64,000 nucleotides of DNA from Pseudorhodoplanes sp. (GCA_019187085.1 JABARS010000006.1:196894-260893); one strand, 5' to 3'. Positions 46,752-57,925 are shown, counted from the first letter of the stretch. Numbers and translations: made by a program. The notes: generated by a model from the sequence alone, not told the origin.

Positions 46752-46826
46752 AAGCGGATGCCCTGGATGCGGCGGCCGGCCCCGATGCCACGCACCGGGC
46801 CACGGCCAACGCCGAACGGATAAAGA

Positions 46827-47948
46827 TCAGTGCGGCCGGGCGCCGGCCGTGCGCAGAACCAAATCCGCCAATCGGCCCGCCGCGTCAAGCACGCCGACCG
46901 ATTTTGCGGCCACGGCCATGGCCGAAAGCCGCGCCGGATCGCCCGCCAGCGCCGCGATTTCGGCCGCCAGCCGGTCGGGCGAGAATTCCGCCTGCGGCAG
47001 GCGGATCGCGCCGCCGGCTTTCTCGATCACCATGGCGTTGGCATTCTGGTCCTGATCGAGGGCATGAGGCAGCGGCACGAGGATCGCCGGACGGCCGATC
47101 GCGGCAAGCTCTGCGACGGTGGAGGCGCCCGAGCGCGACACGATCAGATGGCTCTGGGCCATACGCGCGGGAAGATCGGCGAAGAACGGGGCGACATCGG
47201 CTGCGACCCCGGCGGCGGCATAAAGCTCCCTGACATGCGCGGCATCTTCGGCGCGCGCCTGCTGGACAATCCGAAGCCGCATCTGCAGGTGCGGTTCGAG
47301 GCGCGCGACCGCCGGCGGCACGATTTCCGACATCACGCGCGCGCCCTGGCTGCCGCCGAAAACGAGGAGACGGAACGCGCCGTCACTCGACGGCGGATCG
47401 TAGGGGACCGCGGCGGCCGCAACCACCGCAGGCCGCACCGGATTGCCGGTGCATACCGTTTTCGCTTTCAGCGCTGCGTCATGGTCGGTGACGCCGGCGA
47501 AGCCGGTCGCGATCACCTGCACGCGCGACGCCAGCAGGCGGTTGGCGCGCCCCATCACGCCGTTCTGCTCATGGATGAGCGCCGGAATCCTGCGCAGCGT
47601 CGCGGCCAGAACCGGTGGCACGGTCGGATAGCCGCCGAAACCGACGACCATTGCCGGCTTAAGGCGGCCGAGCAGCGCATAGGCCCTGGCAAGCCCGAGC
47701 GCGAGCGTACCCGCCGTCCGCGCCAGCGAGAGCGGATCGCGCCCGCGCACGGTCGCGCTCGGAACGACATGGACGGCGTCGGCGGGGAAATGTCCGCCAT
47801 AGCGCGCGGCGCGGCTATCGGTTGCGAGCGCGACGCGCACGCCACGTTCGGCCAAAGCCGCGGCCAGCGCTTCGGCCGGGAACAGGTGCCCTCCGGTACC
47901 GCCGGCTGCGACCAGCACGAGCAGCCGTCCGTCGGCGCCCGTGCTCAT
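46827..47948 (-). CDS. murG: lipid II synthase: UDP-GlcNAc transferase MurG
   Basis: A 373-residue glycosyltransferase that adds GlcNAc to lipid I on the inner face of the membrane. N-terminal VAAGGTGGHLFPAEALAAALAERG is the first glycine loop. VVGFGGYPTVPPVLAA, FGGSQGARVMSEIVPPA and VSRSGASTVAELAAIGRPAILVPLP give the second loop and the UDP-GlcNAc site. Its ATG overlaps the ftsW stop by four bases, joining flippase-like and glycosyltransferase steps. Confidence 0.96.
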   Translation of the reverse strand: MSTGADGRLLVLVAAGGTGGHLFPAEALAAALAERGVRVALATDSRAARYGGHFPADAVHVVPSATVRGRDPLSLARTAGTLALGLARAYALLGRLKPAMVVGFGGYPTVPPVLAATLRRIPALIHEQNGVMGRANRLLASRVQVIATGFAGVTDHDAALKAKTVCTGNPVRPAVVAAAAVPYDPPSSDGAFRLLVFGGSQGARVMSEIVPPAVARLEPHLQMRLRIVQQARAEDAAHVRELYAAAGVAADVAPFFADLPARMAQSHLIVSRSGASTVAELAAIGRPAILVPLPHALDQDQNANAMVIEKAGGAIRLPQAEFSPDRLAAEIAALAGDPARLSAMAVAAKSVGVLDAAGRLADLVLRTAGARPH

Positions 47949-49090
47949 GCGGGCATCCCCAGCGCATGGCGGCTGCCGAGGATTTCGGCGCGTGGGCGCT
48001 CGCGCGTGAGCGCCAGCAGCATCCCGAGACCGTAGGCGAGCGAGAGTAGCGAGGAGCCGCCATAGGAGATGAACGGCAGCGTCATGCCCTTGGCCGGGAT
48101 GAGATGCAGGTTCACCGCCATGTTGATCGCCGACTGCGTCCCGAACATGATCGCAAGCCCGCAGGCGGCAAAGCGCGCGAACGGATCGTCGTTATGCATC
48201 GCACGCGTGAGCGCGCGCACGATGATGAAGGCGAACAGCGCGACCAGCGCCAGACACAGAACGATGCCGAACTCCTCCGCGGCGACCGCGAAGATGAAGT
48301 CGGCATGGCTGTCCGGGAGAATGCGCTTCACCGTCCCCTCGCCCGGGCCGCGGCCGAACCATCCGCCGCGCAGGAACGATTCCACCGCATTATCGATCTG
48401 GAATGTATCGCCCGAGGACGGATCGAAGAAGCGCTTGAAGCGCCGCGCGACGTGCGGAACGGTGAAATAGGCGGCCGTGAGCCCGGCCAGCGCCGCCCCG
48501 CTCAGCCCGACCACCCAGATCATCCGCATGCCGGCGATGAAGAACAGCGAACCCCAGACGAGCGCGATCAGCAGCGTCTGGCCGAAATCGGGCTGCAGCA
48601 CCACGAGCGAGAGCACGAGCAACAGCAAGGCGAGCGCTACGCTGTTGGCCGGCATTTCCGGGCGGCGTGTCGATTCGGCGAACAGCCAGGCGATCAGGAT
48701 CACGAAAGCCGGCTTGATGAATTCGGAGGGCTGGATATTGACGCCAAGCACCATGATCCAGCGCCGCGCGCCCTTCACCTCCGCGCCGAATTGCAGCACC
48801 GCCAGCAGCAGGACGATCGAGACGAGGAAGACCGCGAGCGCCAGCCGGCGAATCTGCTGCGGCGAGAGAAACGAGGTGCCGAGCAGGATCACGATCGCCG
48901 GCACGAGATAGAGGCCCTGCCGGTTGACGAAATGGAACGGATCGAGGCCGAGCTTGACGGCGACCGGAGGGCTCGCGGCGAGCAGCAGGATGATGCCGGC
49001 AAGCATGAGCGCACCGATCGACGCCAGCATCAGGCGGTCGACGGTCCACCACCAGTTGGCGAACGGCGTGCGTTCCGTGCGCGAGACCAT
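47945..49090 (-). CDS. ftsW: septal peptidoglycan polymerase FtsW (SEDS family)
   Basis: A 381-residue, ten-helix SEDS protein that polymerises septal glycan with FtsI. Motifs are GAEVKGARRWIMVLGVNIQPSEF, LQPDFGQTLLIALVW, WFGRGPGEGTVKRILPDSHADFIFA and LPFISYGGSSLLSL. The ATG at 49090 is chosen; the upstream frame extension covers a repeat. Between it and murD lie 217 bases with an inverted repeat pair, so ftsW-murG may have their own promoter. Confidence 0.95.
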   Translation of the reverse strand: MVSRTERTPFANWWWTVDRLMLASIGALMLAGIILLLAASPPVAVKLGLDPFHFVNRQGLYLVPAIVILLGTSFLSPQQIRRLALAVFLVSIVLLLAVLQFGAEVKGARRWIMVLGVNIQPSEFIKPAFVILIAWLFAESTRRPEMPANSVALALLLLVLSLVVLQPDFGQTLLIALVWGSLFFIAGMRMIWVVGLSGAALAGLTAAYFTVPHVARRFKRFFDPSSGDTFQIDNAVESFLRGGWFGRGPGEGTVKRILPDSHADFIFAVAAEEFGIVLCLALVALFAFIIVRALTRAMHNDDPFARFAACGLAIMFGTQSAINMAVNLHLIPAKGMTLPFISYGGSSLLSLAYGLGMLLALTRERPRAEILGSRHALGMPA

Positions 49091-49112
49091 GATCCCCGTC
49101 CTCGATTCGGCT

Positions 49113-49210
49113 TCATCCTGAGGAGCATTGCGAAGCAATGCATCTCGAAGGATGGAGCCGCCCTCATACTTCGAGACGCGCTTCTGTGAAGCGCTCCGCA
49201 GGATGAGGGC
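49113..49210. repeat. pair of inverted interspersed repeats between murD and ftsW
   Basis: Unit 1 (49113-49154) is TCATCCTGAGGAGC, stem GCATTGC-GAA-GCAATGC, then TCTCGAAGGATG. Unit 2 (49160-49210) is the same type in reverse, CCCTCAT to GGATGAGGG, with stem GCGCTTC-TGT-GAAGCGC. Repeats with CATCCTGAGGAGC and TCTCGAAGGATG arms are very common in Hyphomicrobiales intergenic DNA. They break the otherwise compact dcw cluster. Confidence 0.8.
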
Positions 49211-49307
49211 GGATAAATCCAGTGTGGATGACTCCGGCTCTAGTGGTCGCTCGATTGTGTTTAGGTTTGATTAACGAACACCAGTCTTGCACGCCGAAAC
49301 GGGCGGC

Positions 49308-50684
49308 CTATTCGGGCAGAGCGGCGACCAGGGCGCGAAAGCGCTCCCCGCGCGCCTCGAAATTCGCGAACTGGTCGAACGAGGCGCAGGCCGGCGACAG
49401 AAGCACCACCGGCTCGGCGGCCGACGATTGGGCGGCCTCGCGCGCGGCGGCCTCGACCGCGCGCTCGAGCGTGCCGGCAATCTCGCAGGCGGCCTTGCCG
49501 GCAAGCGTCCGCGCAAACTCGTCGGCCGCCTCGCCGATCAGATAGGCCTTGCGGATGTGCGGGAAATATTCATCGAGGCTCGCGATGCCGCCTGACTTCG
49601 GCTTGCCGCCGGCAATCCAGTAGATGTCGCCGAACGCGGCGAGGGCGTTGGCGGTCGAATCCGCATTGGTCGCCTTGGAATCGTTGACGAACAGCACCCT
49701 GCCGCGACGCCCCACCTGCTCCATACGATGCGCGAGCCCGGGAAACGAGCGCAGGCCCTCGCGGATCGTGCGGTCGTCGAGGCCGAGCGCGGTACAGGCC
49801 GCGAACGCTGCCATCGCGTTCTGGGCATTGTGCGTTCCACGCAGCGAATTGACGCCGGCGAGATCGGCGACCTCCTCGGCGTCCTTGCCGTCGACGCGAT
49901 AGATGTGACTCTGGCCGGCGACATAGCCGAACGGCACGAGACCGCGCGTGGAAATCGCAATGACGCGCTTGCCCGCCTGCGCAAGATCGCGCGCTATCGC
50001 CTGGCCGAATGCGTCGTCGACGCCGACGACCGCCGCTTTCGCCCCGGCCGGCACGCGCGCCTTGATCGCGGCATAGCGCTCCATAGTGCCATGACGGTCG
50101 AGGTGGTCGGGCGTGACGTTGAGCATGATCCCGACCGACGGCGAAAGCGTCGGCATCAGGTCGATCTGGTAGGACGACAGCTCGATCACATGATAGCGCC
50201 CCGACTTCGGCGGCTGCAGCGCGAGGATCGGCGTACCGAGATTGCCGCCGACCTGCACCTCGCGGCCGGATGCAGAGAGGATATGTCCGGTCAGCGCAGT
50301 GGTCGTGGATTTGCCGTTCGTTCCGGTGATGGCGACGAAGGGCGCAGCGGGCGCCTCCGTCGCGCGCTGGCGCGCGAACAGCTCGACGTCGCCGATCACC
50401 TCAACGCCGTGCGCCTGCGCGGCCTGCACCGTCCAGTGCGGCTGCGGATGGGTGAGCGGAACGCCGGGAGCAAGCACGAGCGCGTCGATACCGCGCCAAT
50501 TGATATCGTGTAGATCGGAGAGCGGCAGGCCGACCGCCGCGGCTTTGCTGCGCGCGCCGTCGCCGTCGTCCCAGGCTGCGACCTCGGCACCACCCGCGAG
50601 CAACGCCTTCGCGGTGGCTAGGCCCGAGCTGCCGAGACCGAACACGGCGGCGCGCTTGTCCTTGAAGACGGTGACCGGGGTCAT
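49308..50684 (-). CDS. murD: UDP-N-acetylmuramoylalanine-D-glutamate ligase
   Basis: A 458-residue Mur ligase adding D-Glu. It has [37 protein letters not shown] (P-loop), [35 protein letters not shown] and [20 protein letters not shown]. Full length with normal motifs. It lies 49 bases downstream of mraY. Confidence 0.97.
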   Translation of the reverse strand: MTPVTVFKDKRAAVFGLGSSGLATAKALLAGGAEVAAWDDGDGARSKAAAVGLPLSDLHDINWRGIDALVLAPGVPLTHPQPHWTVQAAQAHGVEVIGDVELFARQRATEAPAAPFVAITGTNGKSTTTALTGHILSASGREVQVGGNLGTPILALQPPKSGRYHVIELSSYQIDLMPTLSPSVGIMLNVTPDHLDRHGTMERYAAIKARVPAGAKAAVVGVDDAFGQAIARDLAQAGKRVIAISTRGLVPFGYVAGQSHIYRVDGKDAEEVADLAGVNSLRGTHNAQNAMAAFAACTALGLDDRTIREGLRSFPGLAHRMEQVGRRGRVLFVNDSKATNADSTANALAAFGDIYWIAGGKPKSGGIASLDEYFPHIRKAYLIGEAADEFARTLAGKAACEIAGTLERAVEAAAREAAQSSAAEPVVLLSPACASFDQFANFEARGERFRALVAALPE

Positions 50685-50733
50685 GACAGCAACCGTAATG
50701 CGTTCCGCGGCGCGCGAACAGCCGGCAACCGGA

Positions 50734-51819
50734 TCAGCGCAACTTCAGCGTCGACAGGCCCACGAGCGCGAGCACGATCGAGATGATCCAGAAGCGGATG
50801 ACGATCTGCGGCTCGGTCCATCCCTTCTGCTCGAAATGATGATGGATCGGCGCCATCGCGAACACACGCTTGCCGGTGAGCTTGAAGGAGGCGACCTGCA
50901 CGATCACCGATACCGCTTCCAGCACGAACAGTCCGCCGATGATCGCAAGCGCGATCTCGTGCTTGGTGGCGACCGCGATCGTGCCGATCATTCCGCCGAG
51001 CGCGAGCGAGCCGGTGTCGCCCATGAAGATGGAGGCCGGCGGCGCATTGAACCAGAGAAAGCCGAGGCCGGCTCCGACCACCGCCCCGCATAGCACCGCC
51101 AGTTCGCCGGTGCCGGCGACGTAATGGATGTTGAGATAGTCGGAGAACACGACGTTGCCGGCGAGATAGGCGATCAGGCCGAAGCTCATCGAGGCGATCA
51201 TCACCGGGACGATGGCGAGCCCGTCGAGGCCGTCGGTCAGGTTCACCGCATTGCCGGCACCGACAATGACGAGTGCGCCGAATATCACGAAGAACCAGCC
51301 GAGATTGACGACCAGATCCTTGAAGAACGGAAAGGTCAGCGAGGTGGCGAAAACCGGCCGCCCGAGCTTGGCGATGGCGATACAGGCGGCGATCGCGATC
51401 AGCGTTTCGGCAAGCAGGCGCAGCTTGCCGGAGAAACCGGCATGGGTCTGCTTGGTCACCTTCAGATAGTCGTCGTAGAAGCCGATCGCCCCGAACGAGA
51501 GCGTCACGCCGAGCACGAGCCAGACATAAGGGTTGGCGGGATTGGCCCAAAGCATGGTCGCAAGCGCCACTGCTGAGAGGATCATCAGCCCGCCCATGGT
51601 GGGCGTGCCGATCTTGGTCTTCTTGTGCGATTGCGGGCCGTCCTCGCGGATCGGCTGACCGCGTCCCTGCTTCATGCGCAGAAGGTCGATGATCGGCGAC
51701 CCGAGCACGAAAACAAAGACTAGTGCCGTGATCATCGCCCCTCCGGTGCGGAACGTGATGTAGCGAAAGACGTTGAGAAAAGAGATTTTGTCGGCAAACT
51801 CGACCAGCCAATAAAGCAT
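50734..51819 (-). CDS. mraY: phospho-MurNAc-pentapeptide transferase MraY
   Basis: A 361-residue, ten-helix enzyme that makes lipid I from UDP-MurNAc-pentapeptide and undecaprenyl phosphate. The catalytic Asp pair is in [15 protein letters not shown], a third Asp in [16 protein letters not shown], and the His motif is [13 protein letters not shown]. It starts four bases after the murF stop. Confidence 0.97.
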   Translation of the reverse strand: MLYWLVEFADKISFLNVFRYITFRTGGAMITALVFVFVLGSPIIDLLRMKQGRGQPIREDGPQSHKKTKIGTPTMGGLMILSAVALATMLWANPANPYVWLVLGVTLSFGAIGFYDDYLKVTKQTHAGFSGKLRLLAETLIAIAACIAIAKLGRPVFATSLTFPFFKDLVVNLGWFFVIFGALVIVGAGNAVNLTDGLDGLAIVPVMIASMSFGLIAYLAGNVVFSDYLNIHYVAGTGELAVLCGAVVGAGLGFLWFNAPPASIFMGDTGSLALGGMIGTIAVATKHEIALAIIGGLFVLEAVSVIVQVASFKLTGKRVFAMAPIHHHFEQKGWTEPQIVIRFWIISIVLALVGLSTLKLR

Positions 51820-51823
51820 TGCG

Positions 51824-53275
51824 TCAACCTTGCACGTTTCCGTTGCCCCGCGTGTCGTCGATATGGCGGGCCGAGAGCCGCTCGAGCGCCTTGACGATCA
51901 GCGCCATTCTCGACCCGTTCGAGCCTTTCACCATAATGGCATCGCCGCGCCGCACCGCATCGAGAAGCTGCGGCTCCAGCGCCTTGGCGCTTTCCGCATA
52001 GCCGCCGCGCCGCTCCGTGGGAAGAGCATCCCACAGCGCCCGCATGTCGGGGCCGGCACAAAACACGAGATCGACTCCGTTTTCCACAACCGGCTCGGCC
52101 AGTTCGGCATGCAGCGCCTTGGATTTCCTCCCGAGCTCCAGCATGTCGCCAAGCACCGCGATGCGCCGCCCCTGTCCGCCGGTCTCCGCCTGCCCGAGCA
52201 GCGCCAGCGCCGCGCGCATGGACACCGGGTTGGCATTATAGCTTTCGTCGATCAGCAGCGCCTCGCCGCCGGGCAGCGCCAGCGCGATCCGCGTGCCGCG
52301 GCCGCCGGCCGGCCTGAGGTCGGCGAGCGCCAGCGCCGCGAGCGCGAGATCGGCACCCGCAAGCGACGCCGCCGCAAGCACGGCGAGCGAGTTGAGCACG
52401 AGATGCTTGCCGGGCGCGCCGAGCTTGTAGGTTACCGCCTGGCCGAGAATGTCGGCATGCACGGTCGAACTCGACGGCTGCAGTGCATACTGGAGGACGC
52501 GCGCCTGTGCATCCGCATGCTCGCCGAAACCTACGATGCGAGCGACATCCGCCCTTTTCGCGTTGCGACGGATGCGCTCGAAATGCGGGGTGTCGCGATT
52601 GACGATGGCCACGCCGTCTGCCTGCAGGCCGGCGAAAATCTCCGATTTGGCGTCGGCGATGCCGGCGACTGACTTGAATTGTGCCAGATGCACCGGCGCG
52701 ATTGCGGTGATGATGGCGATGTGCGGACGCACGAGACGCGACAGCGGCGCAATCTCGCCGACATGGTTCATGCCCATTTCGAAGACCGCAAAACGCGCGT
52801 CGGCCGGACAGCGCGCAAGCGAGAGCGGCACGCCCCAGTGATTGTTGTAGGAGGCGGTGGAGACGTGCGTCTTGCCGCTGCGCGAAAGCGCAAGCCCGAG
52901 CGCTTCCTTGGTCCCGGTCTTGCCGACCGAGCCGGTGACGCCGATCACCGCGGCCTGCGAGCGCGAACGCGCGGCGCGCGCAAGCTGGCGCAGGCCGGTG
53001 AGCACGTTCTTCACCACCAGAAGCGGCGCGTACTTGCCGAATTCCTTGCGGCGCTTCTCGGCGACGACCGCAAGGCCGGCCTTGGCGGCAAGCGCCGCAG
53101 CCACGAAGTCATGGCCGTCGCGGCTGTCGCCCTTGATCGCGAAAAAAGCGTCGCCCGATGCAAGCGTGCGGCTGTCGATCGATATGCCGCCGACGCTTTC
53201 CGGCAGCGGGCCGTGCGCGCGCGCCTTCATGGCCTCGGCCATGGCCGCGACGGTCCACAGATCCGCGTCCCTCAT
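51824..53275 (-). CDS. murF: UDP-MurNAc-tripeptide-D-alanyl-D-alanine ligase
   Basis: A 483-residue Mur ligase that adds D-Ala-D-Ala to complete the pentapeptide. The P-loop is [20 protein letters not shown]; further motifs are [20 protein letters not shown] and [18 protein letters not shown]. Its ATG overlaps the murE stop by four bases. Length and motifs are normal; the P-loop has GKTGTK in place of the usual GKTTTK. Confidence 0.96.
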   Translation of the reverse strand: MRDADLWTVAAMAEAMKARAHGPLPESVGGISIDSRTLASGDAFFAIKGDSRDGHDFVAAALAAKAGLAVVAEKRRKEFGKYAPLLVVKNVLTGLRQLARAARSRSQAAVIGVTGSVGKTGTKEALGLALSRSGKTHVSTASYNNHWGVPLSLARCPADARFAVFEMGMNHVGEIAPLSRLVRPHIAIITAIAPVHLAQFKSVAGIADAKSEIFAGLQADGVAIVNRDTPHFERIRRNAKRADVARIVGFGEHADAQARVLQYALQPSSSTVHADILGQAVTYKLGAPGKHLVLNSLAVLAAASLAGADLALAALALADLRPAGGRGTRIALALPGGEALLIDESYNANPVSMRAALALLGQAETGGQGRRIAVLGDMLELGRKSKALHAELAEPVVENGVDLVFCAGPDMRALWDALPTERRGGYAESAKALEPQLLDAVRRGDAIMVKGSNGSRMALIVKALERLSARHIDDTRGNGNVQG

Positions 53276-54723
53276 CGGGCCCCTTCCCCCAGCGCCGCCG
53301 CCACCTCTTCGTGGTCGCTGAACGGCAATACCTGCTCGCCGACAATTTGGCCACTTTCGTGGCCCTTGCCCGCGATCACAAGCACGTCGCCGCGCCGCAA
53401 GTCGGCGATCGCCTGGCGGATGGCCTGCGCCCGATCGCCGATCTCGATGGCACCGGGCGCTGCGGCAAGAATCGCGGCGCGGATGGCGGCGGGGTCCTCG
53501 CTGCGCGGATTGTCGTCGGTGACGATGACGCGATCCGCCCCGGCGGCGGCCGCTTCGCCCATGAGCACGCGCTTGCCCGGATCGCGGTCGCCGCCAGCGC
53601 CGAACACGACGACAAGCCGCGCGCTTGCGAACGGACGCAATGCTTCCAGCGTCTTGGCGAGCGCATCGGGCTTGTGCGCGTAATCGACGAAGATCGGCGC
53701 CCCGTTCTTTTCGCCGACGAGATCGAGCCGGCCCCTGGCGCCGCGCAGGCCTTCAAGCGCTGCGAACACGGACGGCGCATCGCCTCCGGTCACGATGGCA
53801 AGCCCCGCTGCCACGAGCGCATTCTCCACCTGGAACGTGCCGACAAGCGGCAGCTTCACGGCGTAACGCCGTCCGGCATGTTCAAGCGTCAGGCGCTGCG
53901 CGAAGCCCTCGATGCTTGCTTCGGCAAGCCGGATACCTTCACCCTGCCGCCCGACGGTGAATACCGCAAGCCCACGCGTCTTCGCCGCCGCGACGACACG
54001 GGCGGCCGGCTCATGGTCGGCGACGATGACGGCACCGCCGCCCGGCGGCACCAGATCGGAAAACAGCCGCAGCTTCGCCTGCAGATAGGCATCGAGCGTC
54101 GGGTGATAATCGAGATGGTCACGGCTCAGATTTGTGAAGGCGCCTGCGCTCACACGCACGCCGTCGAGCCGGTACTGGTCGAGGCCGTGCGAGGACGCTT
54201 CCATCGCCAGATGCGTGACGCCTTCGTCGGCAAGCGCCGCAAGCGTGCGATGCAGATCGACCGGATCAGGCGTGGTGAGCGAGCCGTAGGTTTCCCCGCG
54301 CGGGGAGACGACGCCGATCGTGCCGACACTCGCCGAAGCGTGCCCGAGCGCCTGCCAGATTTGCCGGGTGAAGGCGGCGACCGAGGTCTTGCCGCTGGTG
54401 CCGGTGATGGCGGCGATGGTCGCCGGCTGACGGACGAAAAACCGCGCCGCCGCAAGCGCGAGCGCGCGCCGCACATTGGCAACACGGACGAAGGCGACGC
54501 CGTCTGCCGGCGCGGACGATGTACGCTCGGCGACGATGACGGCCGCGCCGTTTGCGATCGCCTGCGGCACGAATTGCAGCCCGTCGGCCTTGCTGCCGGG
54601 CACCGCAAAAAACGCAAAGCCGTGTCCGACCTTGCGGCTGTTGGCGGTGAGCCCCGTGACCGCAACGGCCGCAAGGCGCGGATCGCGTGAGGCTTCCTCA
54701 GGCAGAAGTTCGGACAGGATCAT
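53272..54723 (-). CDS. murE: UDP-MurNAc-L-Ala-D-Glu:meso-diaminopimelate ligase
   Basis: A 483-residue Mur ligase. It has VTGLTANSRKVGHGFAFFAV (UDP site), AAITGTSGKTSVAAFTRQIW (P-loop), MEASSHGLDQYRLDGV, and VTDDNPRSEDPAAIR. The DNPR motif marks specificity for meso-diaminopimelate, so the cell wall is of the Gram-negative A1-gamma type. It lies 45 bases after ftsI. Confidence 0.97.
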   Translation of the reverse strand: MILSELLPEEASRDPRLAAVAVTGLTANSRKVGHGFAFFAVPGSKADGLQFVPQAIANGAAVIVAERTSSAPADGVAFVRVANVRRALALAAARFFVRQPATIAAITGTSGKTSVAAFTRQIWQALGHASASVGTIGVVSPRGETYGSLTTPDPVDLHRTLAALADEGVTHLAMEASSHGLDQYRLDGVRVSAGAFTNLSRDHLDYHPTLDAYLQAKLRLFSDLVPPGGGAVIVADHEPAARVVAAAKTRGLAVFTVGRQGEGIRLAEASIEGFAQRLTLEHAGRRYAVKLPLVGTFQVENALVAAGLAIVTGGDAPSVFAALEGLRGARGRLDLVGEKNGAPIFVDYAHKPDALAKTLEALRPFASARLVVVFGAGGDRDPGKRVLMGEAAAAGADRVIVTDDNPRSEDPAAIRAAILAAAPGAIEIGDRAQAIRQAIADLRRGDVLVIAGKGHESGQIVGEQVLPFSDHEEVAAALGEGAR

Positions 54724-54768
54724 AAGCGGGCTCTGGCGGCGGCGGTCGGGCGCCGTCCGCCCGCCGCG

Positions 54769-56514
54769 TTACCTGATGGCCGATGTTACTGCAAGAATCT
54801 GGCGGTCGGCGGGCGGCAGATCGAAGCGCGGCGCAAGGCCGAGCAGCGGGGCGATGCGCTCCACCACTCGCCCGGCGGTAGGGGCCGCGTTCCAGCCCGA
54901 GGTCGCAAAGCCCTTGGTTTCCGGGGTCGGCTGCGGCTCGTCGAGAATGATGGTGATGAGATAACGCGGCTCGTCCGACGGCAGCACGGCCATGAACGTG
55001 GTCAGAAGCCTGGTCTTGGAATAGTGGCCGTTGACCACCTTCTCAGCGGTGCCGGTCTTGCCGCCGACATAATAGCCCGGCACGTCGACCCGCCTCGCCG
55101 ACCCCTTCTCCGCGTTCAGCCGCATGAGATAGCGCATGCGCATGCTCGTCTCCGGCTTGATGACGGCCTTTGCGAGCGTGGCGGCTTCGGCCTCGCTGCG
55201 CTTGAGGAAGGTCGGAGGGATGAGCCTGCCGCCGTTCATCAGCGCGCCGACCGCCATCACCGCCTGCAAGGGCGCCACCGCGATACCGTGGCCAAACGCG
55301 ATCGTCACGGTATTCAGTTCGGCCCAGTTCTTGGGAACGAGCGGCTCGGCGCTCTCCGGCAATTCGGTGCGCAGGCGCTCGAGCTGGCCCATCTTGCGCA
55401 GGAATGCCTTGTGCGCCTCGATGCCCTGGCCGAGCGCCATGCGCGCGGTGCCGATATTGGACGAATAAGTAAAGACCTCCGGCAGCGACAGGATGCGGCG
55501 CTGCGCGTGATAGTCGTTGATCTCGAAGCGGCCATAGCGCAGCGGCGCGCGCGCGTCGAACGTCGAGGACAGCGTCGCCTTGCCGGAATCAAGCGCCATC
55601 GCCACCGTCAGCGCCTTGAAGGTCGAACCCAGCTCGAACACGCCGGTGGTCAGGCGGTTCAGGCGCGTCTCGTCGAGTGCCTGGCGCGGATCGTTGGGAT
55701 CGTAATCGGGCACCGAGACCATCGCCACCACTTCGCCGCTGCGCACGTCGGTTACGAGACCGGCGGCGGCGACCTTGACCTTGTAGCGTTCGCGCGCGGC
55801 CAGAAGCTCCTCGCGCAGCGCGTGCTGCACGCGCAGGTCGATCGACAATTCGACCGGCTTCTGCAGGCGGTCGGTCGCCAGGCCGGCCAGATGCAGGTCG
55901 GCGAGCCCGCGCCCGTCGAGCCATTTCTCGATGCCGGCAATGCCCTGGTTGTCGATATTGACGTGCCCGATGACGTGCGAGACCACCGCGCCGTTCGGAT
56001 AGACGCGCTTGTTCTCGTTCAGGAAGCCGATGCCGGGAATGCCGAGCCGGTGGATGTCGGCCTGCTGGCGCGACGTGATCTCGCGCCTGAGCCAGATGAA
56101 GCCGCGCCTGGAGGAAAGCCGTTCGCGCAGTTCGCGCGCATCGAGGTCGGGTAAGGTGGCGGTGAGCAGCTCCACCGCCTCGTCGACATCAATGATCTTA
56201 CGCGGCTCGGCGAACAGCGAGGGCGTGCGCACATCGGTTGCGAGGACTTCGCCATTGCGGTCGAGGATATCCGGGCGCGCGGTGGCGACCGCGTCGCTGG
56301 CGGTGGAGCGCCGCGTGGCCGCGGGATCGGCCGCCAGGCCGTAAAGTAGGAGCCGCGCCGCGATCACGCCATAGACGAGCGAGAACACCACGATCGCAAG
56401 CCCGATGCGCGCGCGCGCCTTGGCGGCACGATCGACATTCGCGCCATAGAGGAGGCGCCCGATCAGGCCCGCAGCACCATGGAGTGCGGCCGGGGCGGCG
56501 GAAGATCGCGTCAT
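54769..56514 (-). CDS. ftsI: septal peptidoglycan transpeptidase FtsI (PBP3)
   Basis: A 581-residue class B penicillin-binding protein. One N-terminal transmembrane helix (about 35-57) is followed by a dimerisation domain and the transpeptidase domain. The catalytic motifs are ELGSTFKALTVA (SxxK), YSSNIGTARMA (SxN) and GGKTGTAEKV (KTG). It works with FtsW. Its start overlaps the ftsL stop by four bases. Confidence 0.96.
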   Translation of the reverse strand: MTRSSAAPAALHGAAGLIGRLLYGANVDRAAKARARIGLAIVVFSLVYGVIAARLLLYGLAADPAATRRSTASDAVATARPDILDRNGEVLATDVRTPSLFAEPRKIIDVDEAVELLTATLPDLDARELRERLSSRRGFIWLRREITSRQQADIHRLGIPGIGFLNENKRVYPNGAVVSHVIGHVNIDNQGIAGIEKWLDGRGLADLHLAGLATDRLQKPVELSIDLRVQHALREELLAARERYKVKVAAAGLVTDVRSGEVVAMVSVPDYDPNDPRQALDETRLNRLTTGVFELGSTFKALTVAMALDSGKATLSSTFDARAPLRYGRFEINDYHAQRRILSLPEVFTYSSNIGTARMALGQGIEAHKAFLRKMGQLERLRTELPESAEPLVPKNWAELNTVTIAFGHGIAVAPLQAVMAVGALMNGGRLIPPTFLKRSEAEAATLAKAVIKPETSMRMRYLMRLNAEKGSARRVDVPGYYVGGKTGTAEKVVNGHYSKTRLLTTFMAVLPSDEPRYLITIILDEPQPTPETKGFATSGWNAAPTAGRVVERIAPLLGLAPRFDLPPADRQILAVTSAIR

Positions 56515-56891
56515 CGCATCCCCCCCGCGGCGGGCGAAGCGCTTCCGGTCGGCAGGTCAGGTTCGTTCTCGATAATGGCGGCGATCGGATCCTCGATGTC
56601 GGGCAGGATGGTCTGCGGCGCGCGCGCGGGCAGATTTTCCAGCGTATCGATCTGGGTGACGTCGAGCGGCTGAAGCGCAAGGTGGCGCTGCGCGAGACCC
56701 TGGATGCGGCCGGGATTGCTCAGCTTGGCCCATTCCGCGCGCAGGGTCGCGATCGCGTCGCGTTCGCGGCGAATGTCGTTGCGCAGCTTGGCGAGGCGCT
56801 CGGCCTGCAGCGTGGCGTCGAACTTGATCTGATAGACATAGGCCGCCGCCGCGAGCAACACGCCGATCACGAAAAGGTGGATGAGCCTCAT
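56511..56891 (-). CDS. ftsL: cell division protein FtsL
   Basis: A 126-residue bitopic protein: an N-terminal transmembrane helix (about 4-21) and a periplasmic coiled coil with heptad spacing ([20 protein letters not shown], then [17 protein letters not shown]), followed by a Pro-rich acidic tail. It activates FtsWI. Sequence conservation is low in this family, so the assignment rests on topology, size and position between rsmH and ftsI. Its ATG overlaps the rsmH stop. Confidence 0.88.
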   Translation of the reverse strand: MRLIHLFVIGVLLAAAAYVYQIKFDATLQAERLAKLRNDIRRERDAIATLRAEWAKLSNPGRIQGLAQRHLALQPLDVTQIDTLENLPARAPQTILPDIEDPIAAIIENEPDLPTGSASPAAGGMR

Positions 56892-57925
56892 GCCGTCCGC
56901 CCCTTCATGACCTCGGCCGGCGTGGGCAGGCGCGGCAGCAGAGCCGACAAATCGATCTGCCCGGCGGCGGCGGTCGTGCGTTCGCCCGCGCGCAGCTTGG
57001 CCGAGCGCGCGCGCGGATTGGCGTTCAGTTCGTCCTCGTCCGGGGTGACCGGCTTTCTGGTGAGCACGCGGAAGGCGGCCGCCGGCCGCGCGCTGTCGGG
57101 CAGATGGCGCGAAACGCCTTCGCGGCCCGGGCCGGCGAGGAAAATCTTCACGATGCGGTCTTCGAGCGAGTGGAAGGACACCACGACCAGCCGGCCGCCC
57201 TCGCCCAGGATACGCTCGGCGGCCACGAGCGCCTGCGCCAGTTCGTGCAGTTCGTCGTTGACGAAGATGCGCAGCGCCTGAAACGTCCGCGTCGCCGGAT
57301 GCAGGGCCCCGGGCCGCGTGCGCACCGCTTGCGAGACGAGCTGCGCAAGCTGCGCGGTCGTGCGGATCGGCGCGCTGCGGCGCGCCTGCACGATGGCGCG
57401 CGCAATGACACGCGAATGGCGCTCCTCGCCGAGCTGGAAGATCACGTTCGCCAGATCGCGCTCGCCGATTACCGCGATCACGTCGGCGGCGCCCGGTCCC
57501 TCGCCGCCCATGCGCATGTCGAGCGGACCATCGTTGCGGAAGGAGAATCCGCGCGCGGCTTCGTCGAGCTGCATGGACGAGACGCCGATATCGAGCACGA
57601 CGCCGTTGACCGATGGGAGGCCTTGCGCGCGCGCCACCGCGTCGAGTTCCGAGAAGCGCGCCTGCACCAGCGCGAGCCGCCCATGCGCCGCCTGCACCAG
57701 GTCCGCGCCCGCGGCGATCGCGCCCGGATCGCGGTCGATGGCGATGACGCGGCAGTCGGCGGCGGTGAGGATCGCGCGGCTGTAGCCGCCAGCCCCGAAG
57801 GTGCCGTCGATATAGACGCCGCCGGCGCGGATATTGAGATAGTCGAGCGCGGCAGGGCCGAGCACGGGAATATGTCGGGCCGGTCCGCCAGCGACAGCAG
57901 GAGCCCCGCCGTCGCGGCCCGTCAT
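56888..57925 (-). CDS. rsmH: 16S rRNA (cytosine-1402-N4) methyltransferase
   Basis: A 345-residue SAM enzyme (MraW) that methylates C1402 in the ribosomal P site. It has [30 protein letters not shown] (SAM binding), [26 protein letters not shown] and [14 protein letters not shown]. The ATG at 57925 overlaps the mraZ stop by four bases; the longer open frame through mraZ is not used. Confidence 0.96.
   Translation of the reverse strand: MTGRDGGAPAVAGGPARHIPVLGPAALDYLNIRAGGVYIDGTFGAGGYSRAILTAADCRVIAIDRDPGAIAAGADLVQAAHGRLALVQARFSELDAVARAQGLPSVNGVVLDIGVSSMQLDEAARGFSFRNDGPLDMRMGGEGPGAADVIAVIGERDLANVIFQLGEERHSRVIARAIVQARRSAPIRTTAQLAQLVSQAVRTRPGALHPATRTFQALRIFVNDELHELAQALVAAERILGEGGRLVVVSFHSLEDRIVKIFLAGPGREGVSRHLPDSARPAAAFRVLTRKPVTPDEDELNANPRARSAKLRAGERTTAAAGQIDLSALLPRLPTPAEVMKGRTA

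Noticed and set aside
49113..49210. insertion sequence remnant between murD and ftsW
   Set aside because: No transposase fragment or target duplication is visible; the structure matches short interspersed palindromic repeats instead.
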